Below are positions 48,658 through 61,500 of a stretch of 64,000 nt of DNA, piece after piece. Made by a program: the position numbers and the translations under genes. The stretch's first letter is position 1, and every line of letters begins with the position of its first letter. The notes beneath the pieces were generated by a model. That model had not been told where the DNA came from, did no database searches, and saw only the letters and a list, made by a program, of their open reading frames with translations. The stretch comes from Oscheius sp. JU75 (Eukaryota > Nematoda > Chromadorea > Rhabditida > Rhabditidae): assembly GCA_037178855.1 (NCBI GenBank), contig JASJZC010000001.1:2232001-2296000 (forward strand), in the 5' to 3' direction.

Positions 48658-51600
48658 CTACTGGACCTGGTGAAGCTCGAGAGCTTCAGCAAAGTCTGTA
48701 ACTTTCAAGTCGAGAGCAGAAGCAAAGCTGGCAAAATCTACGCATTCTGCAACCAGAGAATCGAATCTCTGCACGAAGCTGGCGCTCTTCTTCATTGTTT
48801 CCAGGAAGTGCTCTCTCATCCACGTCAACCTGTCACCGGCAATCGGGATGACTTCTCGGAAGTACAGATCCACAAAGGACCAAGAGAGACATTGGTTCTT
48901 GATGCTGGCCCATCCTCGTCTGTCCTGAGGACAGTTCTTTAGTGCCACGTCCAGAACCTAAATAGTTTGGTAGACGAAGTACTGGTCTTATCCTACTTCG
49001 ACTCTTTGGGAATTCCACTGTTCTAGACTCTCTTCCGTCATGAGGAAAGAGTAGACACACCATTGGGGAAGGAGTGTTCGGAGCTCATCAGAGGCTGGTA
49101 GGGAGCAGGCTAGGAGGTGCAGAACACCAAGGTATTGGGCATTGGACTCTCGACCGCCTCCTTGACTCTTGTCGGAGAAGGATCTGTAGGATAAGAAGTT
49201 ACTGTCACTATCACTATCACTGTCACTGTCACTGTCTGTTTTCCTGTCCACTCACGTAAAGTTTACAAATCTATCCATCAACAAGCACATATCCAAAAAG
49301 ACCAGTCCTCTTGTGACTGCCGGTGTGGAAGTGATTACGTCCAAATCGGTTTGGTATCTGAAGTCAGTCTCTTTGTTTCACATCTACAGTATCCTTACCT
49401 AGCCAAAGCCTGTTGGAAGGGTCCTTCATGAAGGGCTAATGGAGTCAAAACATTGCATTTTGCTCCAGCATTGTGCAGCATGGCCTTGCTCCACTCATCC
49501 GCGTTCCGTCCTCCGCCACTTCGTCTCACAGCCGTCATGTGACAATCAATGTGAACGAGAACCATTTGGGAAACGGTTGACAGGCAGTTGACCTGCTCCA
49601 GAACATTCGTAACGCTGCCAAAGGCATAGACTCCTGCTGCCTTCTCGCCTGTAAGAATCGGCTCTCTGCAGATGCAGCAGGCTGACAAAGGATCGGTGAT
49701 CTCCTCCAGGTGGGGCTCGTTGGCTATCTTGCGCGAGGCGATCTGGAAAGATCTGATTTGAAACGAAGTCCTGACAGAGCACGGGTGCGCTGTTCTAAGC
49801 GATGAACTCATTTGTTTCATGTTTTTTTTGCGCAGAAGACAATATATTAGCGCTTTACGATGTTTTGCAAAGCTGTAGAGCAAATCAAATACTACAACTT
49901 TGCAAAACATCACAAATCTCTATAATGACATGTTGAGCCCGAAAAACGTAGAAGAAAAGCAACGTTCCTACTGAAGTTTTTAAACCTAGTGAGAGCTCAT
50001 GTATTTGATTTTAGCGCGAAATCTGTAATCAGAGGTTCCTCGTTCGAATCCACCACGCAGTATACCCTCTCACTTTCTGTTTTAGACGTACCTTGACCTC
50101 TCCCTGCTTTCCAATCTGCATGCCCATCTTGCTCAGCTGCTTGTTCCTCATAGCCATAGCCATCTGTCTCTTCTTCTGCTTCGTCTCCAGCCGCACGGCT
50201 TCGATCTTCTTGGCTACCTGTTCATTCTCCTTCAGCGCTTCCATGACATTCTCTGCCAGCGTTCCGATGGAATTATCTGAGGCGACCTGTTCCAGTCGAT
50301 GCAGGAGGGGTAAGCTCTGTTCTGAGAGGGCGTTCTGGGATGGAACATGGCTCTTGGCCATTGAGTACATGAAGGTAAGCATAAGACGGAGTGACGGTTT
50401 CATCAGGAACGATTTCCATTCTTGGGACTCGGTCGCGGAGTAGAGGGGCGGATGGGAGTTGAGAAGGTAGGCACAGGCTTCTGACAGGACCTCGCTTGAG
50501 ACTATTTTAGTTTTCAGCTCGTTTCCGCCTGGCGATGGAAGGATTCCGGTGACTATCTCGCAGATTATTTCGGCGTCTTCCACGATTTCTTTGCGCTTCG
50601 CGACATCTCTGGAAAAAAGGAAATTTCAAAGTTCATGTCTCTCTGTCTTATTGTTATTCTGCTCTGTCTCTGCCTCCCTGCTTCTCTGTCTCAAAGAAAA
50701 CTCACGTTGTTGTGTCAACGACACACCACCTCAGTGTCTCCTTACAATAATTGACCAAGACTTCTTCGGACTTTTCATTTCCCAGTACCAAATTGCCCAA
50801 AAGTTTCGCAACATCCTCTGTCAGTTCCTTCTCCTTGTTCGTCTTCTTCAGAGCCAATTGAACCAACCAACGGGCATCATCTGCGGTCAGATCGTGAAGA
50901 TGTTCATGTGTGGACATGTCCTTCACCAGGCAGTCCAGTAACTTCAGGAAATCTTTTCCAATGACTAGCATGCTGTCATCGGAGCTCTCAACGCATTGAC
51001 GGAGAATTTTCGTGAAGATGCGGACACCTCCGGCTCGGACCAGCCCGACACGTCCCTTTTCTGACTTGGAAACCCTTTCCAGAAGACTGAGAACGCTTCC
51101 CAACAGAATTCGACCTCCTGTTGTGATTTCACAGTTCTCGATTGTAGCCAGGGTTTTGGTTATTCCTCCGCAGGCGCTGAACTGCTCGACAAGAGACGAG
51201 AGAGACGTGTCTTCGGCGGATTGTTCTGGAAGATTGAAATTAGACAGAGAGACAGTAACTAACCTTCAGCCGTTCCCAAGGTCTCAATGAACTGTTCCAC
51301 CGCGTCTCCCATCAATCCTCTCATCCTATAGACGATGGTCAGCGGCTGTCCAGGATGGTCCCGATGCCACAGCTTTTCATAGACTCTTGCCACCGGCAGA
51401 GACAGCGAGATAATCTGGTTGTTGACCAGCAGCTCCATTCCATTGTCATCTTCCAGCAGAGTAATCATCTCCGTATCGCGACAGATCTTATTCTTGATGT
51501 CCCGCATCAGCGGTCCCATTCCGACGTCACTGGACCTATACGGATTGCCTGTCATTCGTCCCTGGAGGAAGTCTTCTTGGGCTGGATCCTTCTCGATCTG

Positions 51601-54600
51601 GATCAGGAAAGCCTCGTCCTTGTGTCTCTCCGGGGCCAGGACTTCCATGATGACCGAGAAGATTTGTGCCTGCGTGAACTGGTCGACGTCGTCGTCCAGA
51701 GCCCGAACTGCCGTCTGCATCAGCATCAGCGGCTCTTTGGAGGAGACCTTTCTCAGCAGGAGCTCCAGAGCATTCCGGCAGATGTCTATCGAGCGTGTCC
51801 GGTGAAGCAGCAGTCGTTTGAGGTAGATGGTAGATTGAAGGAGGGGCTTCATAATGTGCGGAACGGCCGCCTTTAGTAGGAATCCTTCGCTAGAGTCGCC
51901 ACAGAACAGAGAGACTAAGACCTCGATGTAATCCCTTAGAAGAATTCCGTTCCCGTGATCGATGTTGGCTCCCATATGCTCGAACTTGTACAGACGACGG
52001 CATTCCTGGAAATTGTTGAACCTCAGGTTTCAGCAAGGAAACTACACTTTTGGCTTTGTTCTAAAATGTTGTAGAAGGAATCTTATTACAGAACGTCGCT
52101 AGAACAAAAAGTTATGTCTTTGGACAGTAAAAAGCATCAGAAACACCAGGGGAACTTCAATAGTACTTGTTATCCCGGCCGATGAATGCCCGAAATTTTC
52201 TCCTCGTGACCTAGTGGCTAGCATTCTTATCTAACGAGTAAACGATCCTTGTTCAACTCCTACCGCAACAGAAACTTTTTCCCTACCTCGTGAATGTAGT
52301 GGAGAAGGTGGATATGGAGTCCGTGAAGGTAGAGTCGCATTTTTAGATGTTTCCTCTTGTTTAGGATGTTGTAGACGGCGTTGAAGAACTGCTCAGTGAC
52401 TTGAGGTGGCTTTTCTCTGGCCAGAGACATTCCACGGATGATGATGCGGATGGAGGAGCCGAGGTAGCCCTGGAAGATTCAGCCGTCTCTCTGTCTCTCT
52501 GTACTCACCGGTTGCTTAGCTAAACTGTGCAGGACCTTAGCCGCTGTCGATCTAACCAGGGTCCATTGACAGAACAGGCATTGCCAGAGCCATTCGTCGA
52601 TTCCTTTCAGCAGCTTTTCCTCTTCCTCAACCAGGACTTCAGTGGTTTTGTCACATTCTTCCCATTTCCCCTTCCGGTTCATCCATCTGGCCAGACTGGG
52701 ACGATTATCCACTGCTCGATTCACAATCTTGACTCTTCTCTGAGGCACATCCTCGTTCGGGTCGTTCTCTCCGTACTGCAGCTTCCGGTAAGCTCGTCGT
52801 CTCACCGAACTACTGTCAGTAAGGAGCTGTTCGATGACTTGAAGAGTACTGATTACGGTATCCTCGTCATTCTTCTCGACGGCAGTCTAAAATAAAATTG
52901 TTATGGTACCAAGAACTCTCACTGTCTCTTACCCGCAGCAAAGATCTCAGCTTCATCTCCCAGAAGCTGTCTGGATACAGAGTCAGAGATTTGCATAGTA
53001 CAGATCCAGGCAGCCAGTCCCTCTCGACCAGTCCACAAAGCAGCTGGCTTCCACCCTCATTCTCAAAGGCCAGTCGGCACATGAATTGTTCCACATCGGG
53101 TGTCAGCGAGCAGTATGTTCTGCCCAGTTTTACAATCTCCAGGTAGCTGTCCTGACTGTCGAGGATCTTGTGAACCGCGTAGTGATCATCACAAGCACCT
53201 TGGAGAATGGCTATGGAGTGCCGGATTCCTGTGCAGAGACAGCCGAAGCAGCTGGAGCTGGTGTTGTAGAAGCCGTTCGTTACCAGACTCAGACTCTTCG
53301 ATAAGCCGTCGTATTGGAGCAGTTCGTCTCGATAGGCCAACAGCTGTTGGGTCTGACTGCAGAGCTCGTCATGGGCCAGAGTACAGTAGTTGATGACCTC
53401 CTTGATACAGTACACACCATGTTCATTGACCGGAATGATCGGCATTCCAGCTACAGCCATCTCCGCGATATGAATCCCCTCTGCCCGAGCGCTATGAGCC
53501 GGCAGAGGACGGGTTTTGAGCCACAGCGACTCACACATTGCTCTTCCGATCAACATCTGCGATCTAGACTGTTCTACGTCGACCAGGAGCTGACTCATGT
53601 GATCCACAGCTGCTGTCCGATCAGCATCCGTGACTATCGGCTGGACCCGGGGCAGAGGACGACAGACGACGGACACATCAATCCTGGCGTACTTGCAGAA
53701 TCCGCAGTGTTGGCAAAGAAACGGATCCTTGTCATCGTAGTTAATCGATCGACACTTGAAGCACTGGTAGGCATTCTCTCCGCAGTTCTCGCAGACTCCC
53801 GGGTTCGGTGGGACGACGGAACTGCAACGCGGACATTGGAGCTCGTGACTCTGTCGTGTCTCGATCACGTCGGTGAATTGGACGATCAAGGTACTGGTCA
53901 CCACTGGGACAGACAGGGAGACGATCATCTCATTGTCCGGACTCGAGATGGTAGTCGAGCCGGCCAGTTGCCAGAGTTCGGGCTTGGTCTTGAGTTCAAC
54001 GGGAGAGTCGACTACCTTCGGACAGTAGAAGACGCTGATCTTTCTGGAAGTGTGAAATTTCGAGTGGAAAACACCGTTTTAGTTTGATTTTAGCAAAAAG
54101 AAAAAAAAGCAGTGCACGGGATCGAACCCAGGACCTCTGCTCAATAGACAAGCGCACTAGCCACTAGGCCAAGTTAGCAAACCCCGTGTGAAATTTTAGT
54201 ACGTGCCTCATTCTATCACTTGATTTGAACTCTTGAACGAAGAGCAGAGAAAAGATGAACTCACTTGACAGTCTTGGCCCTCTTCACATCGCTCATTTTG
54301 ATGATGACCCTATTGACCTCGTAGAATCCAATCAGCTTGATCATTTGCGCATTGGAAGAGAAGCGCATGTCCTGCTTGATCGAAGACAACTTTATCGTCT
54401 CGGAACTTCTCTGAAAACAGCGTATTTGCCTGTAACTGTACTGCAAAACAGCTATTTGCCACAGAACCAAGGTAAAGATAGCATTTTCTAAGATTGCAAG
54501 TTATTCATCAGATAAAAGTCTACAATTTTGCAGAACATTGATCGTTCGAAATGATGACCTTTGATCCCCAAAAATCAAAGAGAAAGGCTTACCTTTTTGC

Positions 54601-57600
54601 TGAAGCAGTTGAGACACGGATTCGAGACCATCAGCATAAAGTTCCATCCCAGTCCAAGTCCCGTCATCATTTCGTAGGTTCTGTCGTGTCCTTCTTGCAC
54701 AATCCGCTCGGAAATCTGCTTCACAGCATTCATCTCGATGTCGCAGACGTTCATCAGCTCGTTAGTGTTGAAGACTCGAGGCAGGTAAGTGGCAAGGAGA
54801 TCTGCCAGCTGGGCTCCATTGCTTCCATTCTCTCTGGCTTCCGGCCACAGCTCGTACCACATTATTCGGACGAGAATCATCTGATTGCTGCGGGAGGCAA
54901 GCTGGATTGTGGAACGGACCAGACCGTGGGCGAGCCAACGACGATTGTCGTCTCGACCGACAAGAAAACGGAGAAGAAGTTTTTTCAAGGCTTCGCGATT
55001 TTCCCTGACCGATACCAGCTTGTTAGCGATGTGTTGGTTCTCTTCGACAGCCGTCTCGACTCTATAAATGTTTTTCTCTATCTCTCTGTCTCTCTGGCCT
55101 ACCTGATAGCAGCCACCAGTAGCTCCAGGACATTCGTCGTAACCGCATCAGCGACCCGAACTACCATTTCCAGCATCCAAGTCAAGTGTTCTTCGCAGAT
55201 ATTCCTCCACATCCCTGGTCTCTGCGTAGCCGTTACTCCCAACGCCGCGATGATATCCACGATCTCGGTCAGTTCCTTGTGAGCCATCTGTTCCTTGAAC
55301 TTTTTTCGCAACTGTCTCATATGGTTCCTCATCAGATAGAGATCCCGGATCGACTTGTACTGTGTCCTGTCACCACCGACTGACAGGAGGAGCAGCTTCT
55401 TCGAAAAGCTTCGGATTCCTGACGGGTAGGGATTGCTGATGATTTCGCAGATGACATCGGTCCATTCCTCGCCAAATTCCATCTTCGGATTGATCTTTCT
55501 CATTTGGAACGGGAGTCGAATCGCGAGCTGCATTATTGTGCTGTAGTAGGCCTCTCTGTGGCTGTCTTCTGTCTTGATCCCGTCTAGCAGGGAGTCAGAA
55601 CTGGACCGTCCCCAGGCACGAGTTGTAGACTTGACGGGTTCGGGAGTTGTTGCCTTCCATTCCGGTAGAGACAATTGGAGCATTTTGAGACAGTATGGGA
55701 GAGACTTAACTTCGAGAAGTTTCTTGGAGATCTAAAAACATTTGATTAGTGAGACTAAGTGACAGAGAGACAGATAAGCAAAGGAACAAAGAGACAGAGA
55801 GACACAACGACAGGGAGACAGTAACTCACCCCTTGAAGCAGTTTCTCATAGCTCTCCCTCTTGCCGCCTTCCTCAAACTTGTCAAAGACTCCTTTCGTAG
55901 CTTTCACGTTCTCGTCAGTCGTCGGTTCAGTGCTGTTCTCTCTCGACTTCTCCTTTGAACTCTCCCTCTTCTTCTTCATCTTCTTCTCCGTGTACTCGGT
56001 GCACTTGGTCAGAAAGTAGACGACGAGTCGGAAGAGCAGTAACTGTCTGCAGACGGCTTCGGACTGTTCCAGACTTGGCTTCTGCCAGTCAACCATATCG
56101 ATCAGCTCTACGATAATTGGGAGGATCTTGTCCGGACTCAGATTGTGTAGCATGTTGTAGGCGAAGACGACAAGATGGAAGGTCGAGACAGGTTCTATCA
56201 TTCCGTGGGGGTCGACTATGATGAAAACCTCATCTCGGATCTTATGTAGAATCTTTCGCAACAGTTCGACAAGGTGCTTGGCCTCGAAGTCGTACATGCT
56301 GGTGGTTGTGATCTCTTCATAGTCGACTAGTGGTCCCATCATTTTCTCGTCCTTAGGGATGTCGTCCAGAGGTCTGAAGTCACAGTTTACACTGTCCCGG
56401 TCACTGTCACTGTCCCTAGTCTCTCTCACTCTGTTCTAAACTCACGTCTGAATGGTTGACTTGCTGTAGTAGGGAAGCATTCCTCCATGTCTCAGCATCT
56501 TCGGCTTGTCTCCGTCCGGGAAATTGGCCAACATCTTTCGATCTCCGTGAGTGCTTACAGCAAAGGTGTTGATCAGCGTCACTCCGATGATTCTCACCAC
56601 GGAGGCGTACTGAACAGTCTTCTCATCGACGAAGATATCCAGGAAGGTCTGGTAGATCTTTTCGCGTTCGTGTCCTCGTATGGAGCTCATGAAGATGAAG
56701 GAAAGAAGACAGAACATTTCGACGAGGCTGAGGCTCTCTTCCACGCTGTGTAGTCGAAGTTGAGACCGGATCTGGACCAGGAGCTTGTCCGCTCCGTTCT
56801 CGATTGTGGCCAGACGCTGGAGGAAGCGGTCACAGCGAGTCGAGAGGACCATCTTGATCTGGGACACGAGTCGGTCGACGATGATAGTGGGAAGAGGATG
56901 AGGCGAGGCGGTCAGATGGACCAGGTCGGAGTAGAGGATGTCATCCTTCAGGTCGTAGTACTCTGTCCGGTCCTTTTCTTCGAAGAGAACACGAAGCAGA
57001 CTGTTCGCAGCGGAGTAGACTTCCCGATTGGTGCTTCGGATACTGACCAACTGTTCAGTGATCTTGGTCAGCCAGCTGGTGTTCTAAAGAGTAATGATGA
57101 ACTGTCTTAATGTATGTCTCTCTGTCTCCCTGCCTCACTGTCTCTTTGTCTCTTTGTCTCTCTGTATCCCTGTCCACTGATTCAGTGACTCACCCCAACA
57201 ATCTCCTTATTTTCAGCCATGACATGGAGCAGACGCAGCAGATGTTTCAAGTGTTCCTCTGGCAGAGACAGCGGGGCTTTCGACGAAAGCTGTGGAGTCG
57301 GAAACCCGAATTCTCTCTTCTTGATACCGTAGATCTTGATCGAGGTAATGACCACGAAATTGTCCCTTCCAGTGAACTCCAAATCCAGTGGCTCGTCTTC
57401 CAGTCGGAGAGATTCAGCTCTGGTCAGAAGGATGTCAAAGCATCTGGGAATCACGGTAGACAGAGAGACAGTTCGACCCAGTAGAGTGACTTTGGTCGGT
57501 CCTTTGGCTTCAGGAACTTCTATCCGTATGCATCTTGGTACGACAGTCACAAACTCCGGGCTTGTCAGTGTTATTTGGAAAGAGTTGCTCTGGAAATAAG

Positions 57601-58468
57601 CTCCGCTGACTTTTGGGTTGTCTGGCATACCTGTAAGACTGTCACAGGACAGTTTCCAACATTTGCCAGACGAGAAGAGAGATCTTGGCTGTCGTAGAAA
57701 CGGTTCAGATCTTCGGAGATGGCTTCAACCTTTTCCAGAAGCTCGCAGCCCTCGATCATCTGAAAGAAGACTGTCACTGTTACTGTCACTCCACTCACCG
57801 TGACACAGTCCTCCAGCGGCAAATCTTCCGCCTTGTCCTCCTTGACCACCTCGACCGTAGTAGTGAACTCCAGAGGCAGGCCATCAATCCAGAGATCCGG
57901 TAGACTCGCCCAATGACTGACCATCGGAATCACGTAGGGGAGATCGTAATGGAACTGGACAGCATTGACTGTCGTGTTGGAGGGACTCGTGTAGATCAGA
58001 TGAGCATATGGAGCTTTCTTGTTTCTACCCTCAATGAACTTGTTCAGAAGGAGCTGTCTCGTAGTCGGGTAAAAGTAGGTCATTCCAGAGTTTCCAGCCT
58101 GATGACTCATCGCGGCTACGATTCCACTGGATTCTTGCCACGACGTCAGAGAGTTCTCGTTCGGGATTTTGCGCCATTCGATGTTCTGCTCGACTCTTAG
58201 ATTTCCATTGGGGACGACTCCGAACCAGCTGGTGTTCTCGAAGGAAAGGAACAGTAGTCGAGAGCACGGCGAGTAGTGGAACGAGACTGGAGCACCGGTC
58301 TGTGGTGGGGGTACCGTGATGGTGTTGGTTAAGAAGAAGCTGCCGTTTTGTGGGATCTGGGCCTGGATCACGTGAAGGTACAGATGACCGGCTGTGCTGA
58401 AGACCAAGAGAATGAGAGAGCCTTGGTCATCGATCAAAGCAATGTCTTGGATGTTCCCTGAAATAGGA

Positions 58469-58553
<85 letters not shown>

Positions 58554-61500
58554 TTCTCTCTCTCTCTCTCTCTCCCTCTTTCTGTTTCTCTGTCTCTCTC
58601 TCCCTCTTTCTGTTTCTCTGTCTCTCTGTCTACTTCTTTGGGACTTACCGACAGGTAGTACCAGCTCCTCAAGATGGTTATTCGTGTCGATGGCAATATC
58701 GAAGACTCGCACATACTGCGCAGTGGCCATGGCTATGATTCCAGCCCGCTTTGGGGCCCAGACAGCCTTAGTGAAGGGATTGTTCCCATGGGCGGCGATT
58801 TCTCCGATGCTCAGAGAGGTCTTATCACGAATCTCGCCGTCGCCGCCAAAGCGTAGGAGTAGGGCTTCGTTCCGTCCCAGAATGACGCATTTGTCTTCAC
58901 AACATGACATTCTTCGGGCTGTGAAGGTTAGGTGTTCGGTTTCTTGTCTCTGGAACCGGATGGTTAGGGTAGGTAACAGAGAACCAAAGAGACAAAGATA
59001 TAGAGGGACAGAAAGACAAGAGAACTCACAGCATAAGCCAGCTCGTCCACAATGTTGTCTCCTTGAGCGATATGATGAACCGTGAACTGCGTTCCTTCCA
59101 GCATGATCCAGAGCTGTCTTCCATTCTCCAACTCGATTCTTCCGCAAACATCCTTCGGTTTCTGCGAATCCAGAGCCTGCTCCCGACTTCCTATTGGTGG
59201 AACCATGTAGGTCAGGCGGCTCGACGAGTTCATCTCATTCTCCAGCACATCCATCACTGGTTGATCCGTCACGAGCTTGATCTGTTCCACACTGCTCAGG
59301 CTGTCCAGCACATGCTTCCTCTTGCTCTCAATGTCGTAGGTGTTGATGTGAGCGTCTACCGAAGCCCTGACAGCATTCTCGATTCCTGTAGCATTCTTAG
59401 TCAAATGGAGACGGAGATCGATCAAGACGGGCTTGAAGAGGTCCTTTTGGTCGCCGAGATCGTCCGGGAACGAGAACAAGAACTCTTCTTCGGGTTCCTC
59501 GCATTTCAATGGCATTGAGGCAGTAATTCGGCGTCCTCTGGCCGCATTGTGCCCGTTTGGAATGTGAGCTACAGTCTTCATCGAGGGGCACTTCTTGGCT
59601 CCGCAGTCGCAGAAGAACGAGCCGTTCTTGCTGGAAAAGGAACGTGGTTAGAGTGGTATCAGTACATGTAAGATTTGAACGCCAAAAGTGTTGAAGTGCC
59701 CGCTAGAAACTTCCAACTTTCCGGCTGAACTAACTATAATAACTTGTAAGAAGGTCTCAGTGTCCAACTTGTGCTTCAAAGTACGGTAGCTTGATATCTG
59801 CTTCGCAAACTATCTAGTTCAAAATTCAATGATCAAAAGTCTCTGTGTGTCTGAGTGTCTGTATGTCTGAAGCCATTATTGCAATTAGTGTGCACTACTT
59901 TGTGCGTACTCTAATTATTGGCAAGTCAAGTCAAAGCCGAGTCAGTTTGGTAGATAGCTTTGTTGGGGATACTCTACTGGAGCAGTCACGACAGCCACAC
60001 TTGTTTTCGAAAATCAGCTGCTTATCGACACCTAGGGTTACAAATTGGTGCGCAATTGCATCTCTTCTGACTTTCGGGTATACGGTAGTACGCGTAGCCC
60101 TGCTGGGACATACTACGAAGAAACGATTGGACTATGAGGACGATCCGATAAACAAGCTGGTGTAAGAACTCAAAACACCCACCTGAAGGCGATGTCATGT
60201 CCACGATGACAGTTGATGGCACAGACACTGCAGCAGCCCATCTGACCGACAAAGTTGCACGTGTAGCAGTTGTACCACGGCTGGTTCTTGTACTCTGGTT
60301 CTACACGATTCGTTGGATTCTCCCAGCTCGACTTACTTGCATCCGTAGTAGTGAAGCTGCATAGATTCGAAGGATTTCCATGACTTCGGACTGCATCGAG
60401 CTTTGAGGAGATTGGAAGAGCTTGACATCCGCGGCGAGTAACAAGCTCCTTAATAGTTTCCAGGTCGGAGAAGTAGCCATCATAACAGTCGCCTCCGAGG
60501 GTAGTGAAGAGCTCTGTCACGTAGTGGAGAAGAGTATTGGTCACGCTGAGTCGGAATAGGAGCTTGGTGTTGTCTTGGAGCAGGACAGTCTCTCCACGGA
60601 CGACTTTCTCTTCGGTTCCGTTCAGCCCGCACCAGTTTCCGATGACAGAAGAGGCTGCTTTGGCCAGCTTAAAGTTCAGCTTGGGTTACTGTCACTATTC
60701 CTTACCTGAATGTGTGTAGCCGCATCTCCATACTGACAGAGTAATTTCACAGCTTCCTCAAAGTACTGCCTCTTTTTCTTCTTGGCATTTTCCAGTTTGT
60801 AGTGAGTGTAGACTCTTGGCTCCTTCTGTGGCCTGCTACACAGCCAGGACTGGGCGAATCGATCCGTTGACTGGACTTCTATGGGGACGAACAGGGATAG
60901 CTCTTCGGTTACTGCCTCCCGGATGACTACTTCAACGCAGCCCGTCATAAGTTCGGATAGATTGTCGATTTTGAGATGTTCGAGGACGTCACCGAACTCA
61001 GCGAGAGTGATTGCGGGGAACTGAGAGTTCTTGATCCAAAGTGGTAGGAGGTGAATCTTGGAAGAGATGGCCTCCGCTAGAGCTTCTTTGATGGTAGGAT
61101 GAGGCATGCGGCTCACGAAACGTCCATCGCTATCGACAACGTTGTGGTCTTCTGGAAAATATTCGTTTACTCTCTGTCTCTGTGTCTCTCTCCCTTTCTA
61201 TTTCTGTGTTACTCCGTCTCTCTGTCTCTGTTTCCCTGTCTTTCTGTCTCTCTGTTTCACTATTTCTCTGTCTCCGTGTATCTATGTCTCTCTGTGTCAC
61301 TCTCACTTACCAAAAATGTTCCGGAACGAAGCAACCAGACATGGATTGAGAGCTCTTCCTTCGGTCCCAGCACACGCTTCGAGCCAGTTCAGTAGCGGTC
61401 CCATCGGCGGCATTTGGACCCATTGATTGGCGTAGATTTCCGAGCAGAACAGTTCCCCAATGACATCGCCAAACAGTCTGTCTAGCGGGTAGTACTCGAA

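Noticed and set aside
54551-55282. 243-codon plus-strand ORF
   Set aside because: Antisense shadow of UBR4 exons that read well on the minus strand.
58434-59147. Arg/Glu repeat protein across the CT tract
   Set aside because: Translation of the (AG)n microsatellite in a UBR4 intron, not a real domain.
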